Part shown: positions 25,495 to 33,739 of the stretch, piece after piece
How positions within the stretch are numbered: the stretch's first letter is position 1
Layout: the number at the start of each line of letters is the position of its first letter
Assembly: GCF_021602025.1 (NCBI RefSeq)
Contig: NZ_BQHW01000031.1
Span: 1-60,949 of the forward strand
From: Pseudomonas ceruminis
GTDB lineage: Bacteria > Pseudomonadota > Gammaproteobacteria > Pseudomonadales > Pseudomonadaceae
Reading direction: 5' to 3'
DNA length: 60,949 bases
Program-made: the position numbers and the translations under genes
The notes under the pieces: model-generated
The model's database searches: none
Told to the model about the DNA's origin: nothing
Seen by the model: the letters and a program-made list of their open reading frames with translations, nothing else

Positions 25495-25518
25495 ACGTCG
25501 ACAATCAAGGAGGGGCTC

Positions 25519-26532
25519 ATGACAGCTCTGCACACGTTCCTCGTTACCCCATTCCTGGGCACCAGCACCTGGTTGTGGCTGGTGTTCATGGCCATCGTCA
25601 TTGGTTTGCTGGTGCTCGACCTGGGTGTCCTGCACCGCCAGGACCGTGAAATCGAAATGCGCGAGAGCCTGCTGTTGTATTCAGGCTACTTCAGCGTGGG
25701 CGTGCTCTTTGGCGTGTGGGTCTGGTACGAACTGGGCGCGCAGTCGGCGCTGGAGTTCTACACCGGGTTTTTGGTGGAACAATCGTTGTCGATGGACAAC
25801 GTATTCGTCATGGCGATGATCTTCGGCTTCTTCGCCATCCCCCGCCGCTACCAGCATCGGGTGCTGTTCTGGGGCATCCTGGGAGTGGTGTTCCTGCGGG
25901 CGATCATGATCGGCGTGGGTGCGACGTTGGTGCAGAACTTCGAATGGGTCCTGTACCTCTTCGGCGCTTTTCTGCTGTTCACCGGGGTGAAGATGGCCTT
26001 GTCGAAAGAAGACAGCCACCCTGACCTGGCCAATAACCCGGTGCTGAAGTTCGTCAGGCGGCACATGCGCGTGACCGAGCAAATCCATGGCTCACACTTT
26101 TTCGTGCGCCTTACTCCGCCCGGGCAGACCAAGGCACTGCGCTATGCCACGCCGCTATTTCTGGCGCTGGTGTTGATCGAGCTGGCCGACTTGGTATTTG
26201 CCGTCGACAGCGTGCCGGCGATATTCGCCATCACCCAGGACCCGTTCATCGTCTACACCTCGAACATCTTCGCCATTCTGGGCCTGCGTTCGCTGTACTT
26301 CGCCCTGTCAGCGCTGATGCACCGGTTTGTCTACCTCAAGTACGCACTGGCGCTGGTGTTGATCTTCATCGGTTGCAAGATCTTCTACCACGGCATGGTG
26401 GGCAAGGTGCCGGCACTGCTCTCGCTGGGGGTGACGTTCGGGCTGTTGCTGGGTGGGGTGGTGATCTCGCTGCTCAAGACGCGCGGCGAGCAAGTGACGG
26501 ATGACAGGCCCAAGGCCCCCCTTGGTGATTGA
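25519..26532 (+). CDS. TerC/Alx-family integral membrane protein (probable metal exporter)
   Basis: A 337-residue inner-membrane protein with about nine transmembrane segments and the TerC motifs VEQSLSMDNVFVMAMIFGFF (around 86-105) and ELADLVFAVDSVPAIFAI (around 218-235), each with acidic residues in the membrane. Members such as Alx export Mn2+ or load secreted enzymes with metal; older annotation links them to tellurite resistance. AAGGAGGGG before the ATG at 25519 makes the start certain. It is transcribed alone between the two Met-type sulfur clusters and has a structured leader. Confidence 0.88.
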   Translation: MTALHTFLVTPFLGTSTWLWLVFMAIVIGLLVLDLGVLHRQDREIEMRESLLLYSGYFSVGVLFGVWVWYELGAQSALEFYTGFLVEQSLSMDNVFVMAMIFGFFAIPRRYQHRVLFWGILGVVFLRAIMIGVGATLVQNFEWVLYLFGAFLLFTGVKMALSKEDSHPDLANNPVLKFVRRHMRVTEQIHGSHFFVRLTPPGQTKALRYATPLFLALVLIELADLVFAVDSVPAIFAITQDPFIVYTSNIFAILGLRSLYFALSALMHRFVYLKYALALVLIFIGCKIFYHGMVGKVPALLSLGVTFGLLLGGVVISLLKTRGEQVTDDRPKAPLGD

Positions 26533-26566
26533 GGCCGATGCACAGCCGGTAAACACTACGGTCGGT

Positions 26567-27514
26567 TCAGTGTAAAACCTGTTCGGGGGTAAACGGCCGT
26601 ATGTGCTTCGGTAGTTTGATCTCTTGCTTGCAGTGGTTCACAAACTCACTGGTCAGGCGGGTAAGGTCTTTATCCCGGTTCCACGCCACCACCGTGCTCG
26701 ACGGAAGCAATGCGCCATCCAGCGGCAGCGTGACGACCCTCTTGCCGTTGGGTGTCTGTATCTGTTCGGGCAAGGTCACCAGGATCGACACCCCCAGCCC
26801 CTGCCCGACAAAGGCGGTCACCAGCTCCATCGATGGCACTTTGTAAGCGATATTGGGCCGCAAGCCGGCCACCTCGAACTGCCCGATAAAATATTGGTTG
26901 CTCGGCCAGATATCCAACAACACCAGCGGTTCTTTTGCGATCATCGACAACGACAGCATTTCGCGGTTAGCCAGCGCATGATCTGCGGGCAACACCGCAC
27001 GCGGGTACAGGTCCGGCAGAAGCGCTATAGATTTATGTGTGTCCCTTAAACCCGCCGAGTAGGTCAAGGCCAGGTCGAAAGCACCAGACCTCAGCCCTTC
27101 CACTATCTTGTTCTGGTTAACGATATGAAGAGAGACTCGCACCGAGGGAAAGCGGTTTTCAAACGAGCTCAACAGTTCTGGCATATAGGAAGAAGCAATA
27201 GGCTCGTAACACGCCAGTACAATTTCGCCGCTGATTCTTTCACTGTCGCCATTCACCTGTTGTTCAAACGCGCGCGCATCCCGAAGCAAGCTAACGGCCC
27301 GCTCAAAAAAATGTGAGCCGGCGGGCGTGAGCATCAAACCGTTTGATTTATGACGGACAAAAATCTGCAGGTCGAACCGACTTTCGAGGTCCTTGATTGC
27401 CGATGAGATGGCGGGATTTGAAATATTAAGCCGGCGAGATGCCTCAGAAATGCTTCCGCACTCCACGGTCGTGACAAGGTATCGAAGTTGTTTGAGTGAG
27501 TAGTTAAACGCCAT
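26567..27514 (-). CDS. LysR-family regulator of the adjacent sulfur cluster
   Basis: A 315-residue LysR-type activator with an N-terminal winged HTH (SISEASRRLNISNPAISSAIKDLESRF) and a two-lobed inducer domain (PELLSSFENRFPSVRVSLHIV; PLVLLDIWPSNQYF). It is divergent from the rhodanese/Met-importer/monooxygenase genes and is their likely regulator; CysB and Cbl, which sense sulfate supply, belong to the same family. GAGGGG lies 6 bases before its ATG. Codon use here is less GC-biased than in the left block, as in the rest of this cluster. Confidence 0.87.
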   Translation of the reverse strand: MAFNYSLKQLRYLVTTVECGSISEASRRLNISNPAISSAIKDLESRFDLQIFVRHKSNGLMLTPAGSHFFERAVSLLRDARAFEQQVNGDSERISGEIVLACYEPIASSYMPELLSSFENRFPSVRVSLHIVNQNKIVEGLRSGAFDLALTYSAGLRDTHKSIALLPDLYPRAVLPADHALANREMLSLSMIAKEPLVLLDIWPSNQYFIGQFEVAGLRPNIAYKVPSMELVTAFVGQGLGVSILVTLPEQIQTPNGKRVVTLPLDGALLPSSTVVAWNRDKDLTRLTSEFVNHCKQEIKLPKHIRPFTPEQVLH

Positions 27515-27828
27515 GGCGGTCCCCTCATGTCATGGGCACAGGAACAATCCCTCTTGCCGCCAGTTGTCTTGCCGGTCGCTCGGGTGGGCAACCCCACGCA
27601 GAGGCCCTCTGGCAGGGGTGCAGGCACACCAATCAGCCGTGATTATAAGTACCGGGCATATGCTATAGAAATGCTGTTATGTAATATTTTTATTCCTGAA
27701 AAGAATAAGCAGCAGGGGCGTGCCCAACAGAAAATCCGATCCCTGAGAACAGATTATTCGAGTTGCTAGACCCGCAGCATTGCCGATAAAAATGTTCGCC
27801 GATCAGTACAACTTCTGGGCGATAGACA
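27515..27828. promoter_or_regulatory. divergent promoter region, LysR gene / rhodanese operon
   Basis: This 314-base gap holds no convincing gene; short open frames show no ribosome site. Its middle (27640-27720) is AT-rich, with TATTC-N7-GAATA (27689-27705) and several T-N11-A pairs, the general shape of LysR-type sites, and TAATAT as a possible -10. No -24/-12 promoter was found. Confidence 0.45.
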
Positions 27829-29442
27829 ATGGCGCGGGCACAGGCAATCAAAACACTTTCGGCAAACGACCTTCATCATGCATTAGTACAGAACAGCGAA
27901 ATCGCAGCCCTTGATGTCCGCGAAGCCAAGTTCTACGCCGAAGGCCACATCAACGTATCGTCTCATGTTGCGTTGAGCAGCCTGGAGCTTCAACTTTTTC
28001 ATACCCTGCCGCGCAAAACAGTGCCGATTGTCATCATTGATCAAGCTGGCACTTCAGCGGGTGAAGCCGAGCGGGCGTGGGAAGTATTGAATGCACTGTC
28101 CTACACAGACTTGCGCATTCTGGAAGGTGGCATTAACGCCTGGAAAGCCCATGGATATGCGCTGGGTACGGGTTACAACACATGGGTCAAGACCTTTGCC
28201 GACCTGGCGCACGCCCATTACGCAACACCGACGATAACGGTGCAACAACTTCAAGCTCGCCTGAACAATGGCCAGCCAACAACCCTCATTGATTGCCGGC
28301 CCGAACAGGAATATCGAAAACTCACCGTTACCGGCGCCTGTAATGTGCCCGGTGTGGAACTGGCACTTTACGACCTGAACCGGGTTGATGCGGCGCATCT
28401 TTATGTCATCAGTTGCTTCAGTCGCACCCGTGGGATCGTCGCCACCACCACCCTCGCCCACCTTGGCAACCAGCCAAACGTTGCCTTCCTGGAAGACGGA
28501 ATCATGGCTTCATTCCTTCAGGGTGTGCCCACCGGGCCTGGAGACCCCCATTTGCCAGCCCCGGGGGATGTCGCATCGGACCTGGTGTTGCGGCGCCACG
28601 CTGAAAGCATCCTGCAACGCCACGCCCTGAGTGTGATTGATCACAACCACTACCGTCAGCTGCTGCAGGAGCAAGACGTCAGAACACTCTACGTTTTCGA
28701 CGTCCGCCCCGAGGCATCCTACCTCGCTGGGCACCTTGCACAGGCCGTGTCTGCACCGGGTGGCCAATTGCTGATGACCTATGACACCCAGGTTCCAGTG
28801 CGCAATGCCAGGATCGTGCTTGTTGACGACCCCCACCTGAAGCGCGCAGCGGTCAGCGCCTACTGGCTCTCCCATTTCAACGACGCCGAGATTCATGTAC
28901 TGGCAATGGATCAGGGCAATTTCGAACAGGTCAGCGGGGCAAACACCGTGGCCGTGCCGGAGCAGGTCCGGTGGTTGACTGCGCAGGAGGTACAAGCGCG
29001 CTTCGACCGCTTGTGCGTGGTGGATGTCGGGCCCAGCCTGAACTACGAACAGGGGCATCTTCCCGGTGCGAAATTCGCGTTGCGACCTTCGCTGCCGGCC
29101 TGGCTGCAAACCCAGCCGCCGGGGCCGATCCTGTTCACCTCCCCCGACGGAGTCAATGCGGCCTATGCCGCAGCGCAATTGACCCAAGCCTTTGGGATCG
29201 ACGCCTACGCACTCAAGGGCGGTACCGAGGCCTGGCGCCAGGCAGGCCTTGCCCTGGAGACGGATATCCAGCCGCAACAGTTGATAACGCCCTTCGACGA
29301 CGACTGGGGCTCGACGATGCGCGCCAAGGTAGACCGTGAGCGGATTTTCCGCGATTACCTGACTTGGGAGCGGAACCTGGGCCATGCCATTTCCCAGGAT
29401 GAAACGGTTCAATTCCATTGGCCGGCCTTGGCCACCCATTAA
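27829..29442 (+). CDS. four-domain rhodanese (sulfurtransferase)
   Basis: A 537-residue cytoplasmic protein built from four tandem rhodanese domains (about 10-115, 135-232, 265-365, 382-480) plus a 55-residue C-terminal tail. Each repeats the LDVR/IDCR/FDVRP/VDVGP strand and a GHL-A segment or its variant. Only domain 2 has the catalytic loop Cys: Cys196 in ISCFSRTRG. The equivalent loops of domains 1, 3 and 4 (IDQAGTSAG, VDDPHLKRA, TSPDGVNA) lack it. Active rhodaneses carry sulfane sulfur as a Cys persulfide. It starts the block 3 operon, so it may take up sulfur released by the monooxygenases. The ribosome site is weak. Confidence 0.85.
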   Translation: MARAQAIKTLSANDLHHALVQNSEIAALDVREAKFYAEGHINVSSHVALSSLELQLFHTLPRKTVPIVIIDQAGTSAGEAERAWEVLNALSYTDLRILEGGINAWKAHGYALGTGYNTWVKTFADLAHAHYATPTITVQQLQARLNNGQPTTLIDCRPEQEYRKLTVTGACNVPGVELALYDLNRVDAAHLYVISCFSRTRGIVATTTLAHLGNQPNVAFLEDGIMASFLQGVPTGPGDPHLPAPGDVASDLVLRRHAESILQRHALSVIDHNHYRQLLQEQDVRTLYVFDVRPEASYLAGHLAQAVSAPGGQLLMTYDTQVPVRNARIVLVDDPHLKRAAVSAYWLSHFNDAEIHVLAMDQGNFEQVSGANTVAVPEQVRWLTAQEVQARFDRLCVVDVGPSLNYEQGHLPGAKFALRPSLPAWLQTQPPGPILFTSPDGVNAAYAAAQLTQAFGIDAYALKGGTEAWRQAGLALETDIQPQQLITPFDDDWGSTMRAKVDRERIFRDYLTWERNLGHAISQDETVQFHWPALATH

Positions 29443-29527
29443 GTACCCCATCGTCCACCGCACGTTTGCGACTGAGCCACTTCCTGTGAGCTTACAACCG
29501 ACCCTTTATTACCCAAGGACTTTCAAC

Positions 29528-30331
29528 ATGATGACTCGTCGCACCCTGGGCATGCTTGCCTTGGCTACCAGTATTGGCGCTCTGACAATAAGCGGATTCA
29601 CCGTCGCTGAAGAACAAACGTTGAAAATTGGCCTGGCCGCGAGCCCGGCAAACGAAGCGGTTCGATACGCTGCGCAAGTTGCAGAAACGAAGGGCCTGCA
29701 CGTCAAACTGTATGAATTCACTGATTGGGTAACGCCCAACAGCGCCCTGAACAACGGTGACGTCGATGTCAACTACTTCCAACACGTTCCGTTTCTTGAG
29801 AATGCGCAAAAAGCCAATGGCTGGAAGTTCTCCGCCGTTGCACCGGGCTATATCAGTTGGCTGGGCGCCTACACAGAAAAACTCAAATCCCTCGATGACC
29901 TGAAAGACGGCGCGAAAATTTCGTTCGCCAACGACCCTGTCAACACCGGCCGCGCCCTGCTGTTCTTGCAGTCCCTGGGCCTGGTCAAACTCAAGCCTGG
30001 CGCCAGCTATGGCGCCACCTTGCAGGACGTGGTGGAAAACCCCAAGCAGCTTCAATTCATTCAAGTCGAGGCCCAGCAGGTGGTCCGCTCGCTGCCGGAT
30101 GTCGATGTCGGCCTGACCTTCGCCTCGTTCATCAAACTGGCGGGCAAGGACCCGGCCGATGCGCTGGTGTTCGAGAAGCCTGACAACCTCTACGCCATCC
30201 ATTGGGTTGCGCGTGCTGACCACGCCCGCGACCCACGTATCGCCGAGTTCATCAATATCTACGACACCGCGCCCGAAGTGAAAAAGATATTGACCGACCT
30301 GTACAACGGGCAAGTGGGTTTTGCCTGGTAA
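29528..30331 (+). CDS. second MetQ/NlpA-family periplasmic binding protein
   Basis: A 267-residue exported receptor, paralogous to the one at 23537. The signal peptide (MMTRRTLGMLALATSIGALT onward, cleavage near TVAEE) lacks a lipobox Cys. Family blocks are LKIGLAASPANEAVRYAA, DVDVNYFQHVPFLENA, SFANDPVNTGRALLFLQSLGLV and VDVGLTFASFIKLAG. The ligand-facing start (ASPANEAVRY rather than ATPVPHAEIL) differs, so the two receptors may prefer different compounds. CCAAGGAC lies before the ATG. Confidence 0.9.
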   Translation: MMTRRTLGMLALATSIGALTISGFTVAEEQTLKIGLAASPANEAVRYAAQVAETKGLHVKLYEFTDWVTPNSALNNGDVDVNYFQHVPFLENAQKANGWKFSAVAPGYISWLGAYTEKLKSLDDLKDGAKISFANDPVNTGRALLFLQSLGLVKLKPGASYGATLQDVVENPKQLQFIQVEAQQVVRSLPDVDVGLTFASFIKLAGKDPADALVFEKPDNLYAIHWVARADHARDPRIAEFINIYDTAPEVKKILTDLYNGQVGFAW

Positions 30332-30423
30332 GTGCCATTGCGAAGTTCAGTGGCTGCGCGGCAACTACCGGATCAAACCCATCAGGGTTCGCAGCCACGG
30401 GCTTACAACCGCTGGAGTAGGTA

Positions 30424-31818
30424 ATGCAATCAGATAAAAAATTACTGCTCAACGCGTTCAACATGAACAGCGTTGGCCACATTTCCCATGGCATGTGGAC
30501 GCACCCGCGTGACCAATCGCCAAACTATGCGAACCTGGATTATTGGGTCAACCTGGCAAAAACGCTTGAGCGCGGCAAGTTCGACGGGCTGTTCCTGGCC
30601 GATGTCATAGGCACCAACGATGTCTGGGGCGGGTCGCCGGAGGCTGCGTTGCGCGGGGCGGTACAGGTGCCGATCAACGACCCGATCATTCCCCTTTCGG
30701 CAATGGCCTACGCCACCCGGCACCTGAGCTTCAACGTTACGGCAAACCTGACGTATGAAAAGCCCTACTTGCTGGCCAGGCGCTTTTCCACGCTGGACCA
30801 CCTAACCAACGGTCGCGTCGGCTGGAACATCGTCACGGGCTACCTGGACAGCGCCGCGCGCGCGATGGGCCTGACCGAACAGATCCGCCATGACAACCGC
30901 TACGACATGGCCGATGACTACCTGGACCTTGTCTACAAGCTTTGGGAAGGCAGTTGGCAAGACGATGCTGTGGAGCGCAACCGCCACACCGGGCGCTTTA
31001 CCGACCCCAGCAAGGTTCACCGCGTCAAACATGACGGCCCGTTCTACCAGCTCGATGCCATCCATCTGTGCGAACCATCGCCCCAGCGCACGCCGGTGCT
31101 GTTCCAGGCAGGCACCTCAGCGCGTGGCCGCGACTTCGCCGCGCGCCATGCAGAGTGCATCTTCATGTCGTCGAACAACCAGAATGTCGAAGTGACCAAA
31201 AGCATCGTTGACGATCTGCGTAAGCGAGCGGTGGCCAACGGACGAGCCGCCGACGATATCAAGGTCTTCGTGGGCGTGGTGGTGGTCGTGGACAAAACCG
31301 AGGCGGCTGCCCAGGAAAAACTGCGCGAGTACGAACACTACGCCAGCGCGGCAGGCGGCCTGACGCATTTCAGTGCGTCGATTGGCGCGGACCTTTCACG
31401 CTATGCGCTGGATGAGCCAATCACACTGCAGAACACCCAGGCGATGGTCGCCTCACTGGACGCCATCACCCGCTACAACCCCGGCGCCCCGTGGACCGTG
31501 CGGCGACTGCTGGCGCAGATGAAGTTGGGTTCGCGCAATACGCCCATCGTCGGCTCAGGCAGCCAGGTAGCCGAACAACTGATCGCGTTTGCCCAACAAA
31601 CCGGCATTGACGGGTTCAACCTCATGCGTGTCGTGACGCCGGAAAGCTATGAGGATTTCGTCGACCTGGTAGTGCCAGAGTTGCAGCAACGCGGCGCCTT
31701 CAAAACCGATTATGCCCAAGGCACGCTACGCGAGAAATTGTTCGGCCCCAATGCTGCGCATCTTTCGCCCCGCCATTACGGAAGGCAGTTCCGTCATGCA
31801 CCTGAAGGTGATGTGTGA
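30424..31818 (+). CDS. second DszA/NtaA-family FMN-dependent monooxygenase
   Basis: A 464-residue luciferase-fold oxygenase, paralogous to the one at 21466. It conserves AKTLERGKFDGLFLADVIG, RRFSTLDHLTNGRVGWNIVTG, DNRYDMADDYLDLVYKLWEG, DPSKVHRVKHDGPFY, PVLFQAGTSARGRDFAARHAECIF and DGFNLMRVVTPESYEDFVDLVVPELQQRG. It should oxidise a C-S (or C-N) bond using FMNH2 from an unlinked reductase. It lies between metQ and metN, with its stop overlapping the next ATG, so import and oxidation are coupled. Confidence 0.88.
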   Translation: MQSDKKLLLNAFNMNSVGHISHGMWTHPRDQSPNYANLDYWVNLAKTLERGKFDGLFLADVIGTNDVWGGSPEAALRGAVQVPINDPIIPLSAMAYATRHLSFNVTANLTYEKPYLLARRFSTLDHLTNGRVGWNIVTGYLDSAARAMGLTEQIRHDNRYDMADDYLDLVYKLWEGSWQDDAVERNRHTGRFTDPSKVHRVKHDGPFYQLDAIHLCEPSPQRTPVLFQAGTSARGRDFAARHAECIFMSSNNQNVEVTKSIVDDLRKRAVANGRAADDIKVFVGVVVVVDKTEAAAQEKLREYEHYASAAGGLTHFSASIGADLSRYALDEPITLQNTQAMVASLDAITRYNPGAPWTVRRLLAQMKLGSRNTPIVGSGSQVAEQLIAFAQQTGIDGFNLMRVVTPESYEDFVDLVVPELQQRGAFKTDYAQGTLREKLFGPNAAHLSPRHYGRQFRHAPEGDV

Positions 31819-32984
31819 TGGCGAGCAACCCTGCACAAAGCCTGACAGCCGCGGCCGACGTGTCATCGACCCGCTCACTGCCGCAGTACGCCGACAGCGC
31901 GCGCGCCACTCACACCGACGCGCTGTCAGCAGACAGCATGACGTTCGTTGACATCAGCAAACGCTACGCGACCCCCGCGGGTGAAGTGGATGCCCTGGTG
32001 AACATCAACCTCTCGATCAAACAGGGTGAGGTTTTCGGCTTTATCGGGCGCAGCGGCGCGGGCAAGTCCACGCTTATCCGGCTGATCAATCTGCTGGAAA
32101 AGCCCACACACGGCAACATCACCGTCAATGGCGCGCCCACCCACGACCTCGCAGGCGAAGGCCTGGTGCAACTGCGGCGCGGCATTGGAATGATCTTTCA
32201 GCATTTCAACTTGATGTCGGCAAAAACCGTTGCGCACAACGTCGCATTGCCGCTGATCATGGCGGGCGTACCCAAAGCTCGCATCGACGCCAAGGTAACT
32301 GAACTGCTGGCGCTGGTTGGGTTGTCGGAAAAACGCGACGCGTATCCGGCGCAATTGTCGGGTGGACAAAAGCAGCGGGTGGGCATTGCCCGCGCACTGG
32401 TCCATGACCCACAGATCCTTCTTTGCGACGAAGCAACGTCGGCGCTCGACCCGGAAAACACCCGTTCAATTCTTCAACTGCTGCGCGAGATCAACCGGCG
32501 CAACGGCATCACCGTGGTGCTTATCACCCATGAGATGGCCGTTATCCGCGAGGTCTGTGATCGCGTTGCCGTGCTCGATCGTGGCGAAATCGTCGAGTCT
32601 GGCGAAGTCTGGAGGGTCTTTGGCAGCCCCCAGCACGGGGTGACGAAATCGCTGCTCGGGCAACTTGACCACGCCATTCCTGACGACTTGGTCGCGCACC
32701 TCCAGCCCGGCTACCCGGCAGGTGAAGGTACCTTGGTGATACGCGCAACGCTGCGCCCCTGCCATATCAGCGCGCCGGACCTGCAGGCGGTGCTGCAGGT
32801 GATCAACGGGCCGGTCAAGTTGCTGGACAGTGCGGTGGATCGGATCAACGCCCACACCTTTGGGCGGCTACTGGTCTGCGCCCCCTCGCGAGGCAACACC
32901 CTCGCAGACATTGAGCAGCGGCTAAGCGCGCTCCCCTACACCGTTGATGTCGAGGTCCTTGGCCATGTTACAACTGACGTTTGA
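31818..32984 (+). CDS. second MetN-family ABC ATPase, N-terminally extended
   Basis: A 388-residue ATPase. Walker [12 protein letters not shown], signature [15 protein letters not shown], Walker [14 protein letters not shown] and ITHEMAVI are intact, and a C-terminal NIL-type domain (TLVIRATLRPCHISAPDLQAVLQ onward) is present. The ATP-binding core begins only near residue 41 (MTFVDISKRY), so the first 40 residues, rich in Ala, Ser and Thr, are an unusual extension; a downstream start at 31938 would give a normal length. The ATG at 31818 shares one base with the previous stop. It overlaps metI by 20 bases. Confidence 0.88.
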   Translation: MASNPAQSLTAAADVSSTRSLPQYADSARATHTDALSADSMTFVDISKRYATPAGEVDALVNINLSIKQGEVFGFIGRSGAGKSTLIRLINLLEKPTHGNITVNGAPTHDLAGEGLVQLRRGIGMIFQHFNLMSAKTVAHNVALPLIMAGVPKARIDAKVTELLALVGLSEKRDAYPAQLSGGQKQRVGIARALVHDPQILLCDEATSALDPENTRSILQLLREINRRNGITVVLITHEMAVIREVCDRVAVLDRGEIVESGEVWRVFGSPQHGVTKSLLGQLDHAIPDDLVAHLQPGYPAGEGTLVIRATLRPCHISAPDLQAVLQVINGPVKLLDSAVDRINAHTFGRLLVCAPSRGNTLADIEQRLSALPYTVDVEVLGHVTTDV

Positions 32985-33633
32985 TGCGCTCGTCGAGCTG
33001 TTGCTCAGCGCCGCCTGGGAAACCTTCCAGATGGTCGCTGTGGCCGGGCTGCTGACACTGCTGTTCGGGCTGCCGATCGCCTTGTTGCTGATCGTCACCG
33101 GGCGTGGCGGCCTGTGCGAGGCACCGGGCCTGCACCGGATCGTCGGCTGGACCGTCAACGCGTTGCGCTCCACACCGTTCATCATTCTGCTCGTCGCGCT
33201 CATTCCAGTGACACGCCTGCTAGTCGGCACATCGCTAGGCCTGTGGGCCGCCGTGGTACCCATTACCGTGGCGGCCACGCCGTATTTTGCCCGCATTGCC
33301 GAAGTGGGCCTGCGGGAGATAGACCCCGGCCTGATCGAAGCAGCACAGGCCATGGGTGCACGAAGCTGGCAGATCGTATGGCATGTGCTCTTGCCCGAGG
33401 GCCTACCCGCAATCATCGGTGGATTCACCGTGACCCTGGTGTCGGTAACGGGCATGTCGGCCATGGCCGGTGTGGTCGGGGGTGGCGGGCTTGGAGACCT
33501 GGCCATACGTTACGGCTATCAACGATTCGACACGACTGTCATGGTCAGCGTCATCCTCATTCTGATTGTCATGGTGAGCATTATCCAAGGCATCGGCAAC
33601 CGGCTGTCCAGCGCACTCAATCACCGTAACTGA
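32965..33633 (+). CDS. second MetI-family ABC permease
   Basis: A 222-residue permease with five membrane segments, NALRSTPFIILLVALIPVT near residue 67 and the EAA loop LIEAAQAMGARSWQIVWHVLLPEG. I chose the ATG at 32965, 9 bases after GAGG, which overlaps the ATPase gene by 20 bases; an ATG at 32947 would add six residues. With the preceding MetQ and MetN it forms a second complete importer. Confidence 0.88.
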   Translation: MLQLTFDALVELLLSAAWETFQMVAVAGLLTLLFGLPIALLLIVTGRGGLCEAPGLHRIVGWTVNALRSTPFIILLVALIPVTRLLVGTSLGLWAAVVPITVAATPYFARIAEVGLREIDPGLIEAAQAMGARSWQIVWHVLLPEGLPAIIGGFTVTLVSVTGMSAMAGVVGGGGLGDLAIRYGYQRFDTTVMVSVILILIVMVSIIQGIGNRLSSALNHRN

Positions 33634-33652
33634 TTCGCCCCACTTGGCTTGG

Positions 33653-33676
33653 CGTGGGCACTTCAAGGTGCCCACG
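33653..33676 (+). terminator. hairpin between metI and the SfnB-like gene
   Basis: CGTGGGCAC at 33653-33661 pairs perfectly with GTGCCCACG at 33668-33676 around TTCAAG. No T-run follows, so it may be an mRNA 3'-end stabiliser or weak terminator inside the operon. Confidence 0.45.
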
Positions 33677-33739
33677 ACGGCCCCGCATTGCTTGCAGAAG
33701 CACCGTCACATTCAACAACGCCATTCAAGGATGCCTTCA

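Noticed and set aside
27640-27720. specific CysB-binding site
   Set aside because: T-N11-A pairs and a TATTC/GAATA repeat are present, but they are too common in AT-rich DNA to name a regulator.
27527-27769. 80-codon open frame in the LysR/rhodanese gap
   Set aside because: It has no ribosome site, poor codon use and no family resemblance; the region is better read as a divergent promoter.
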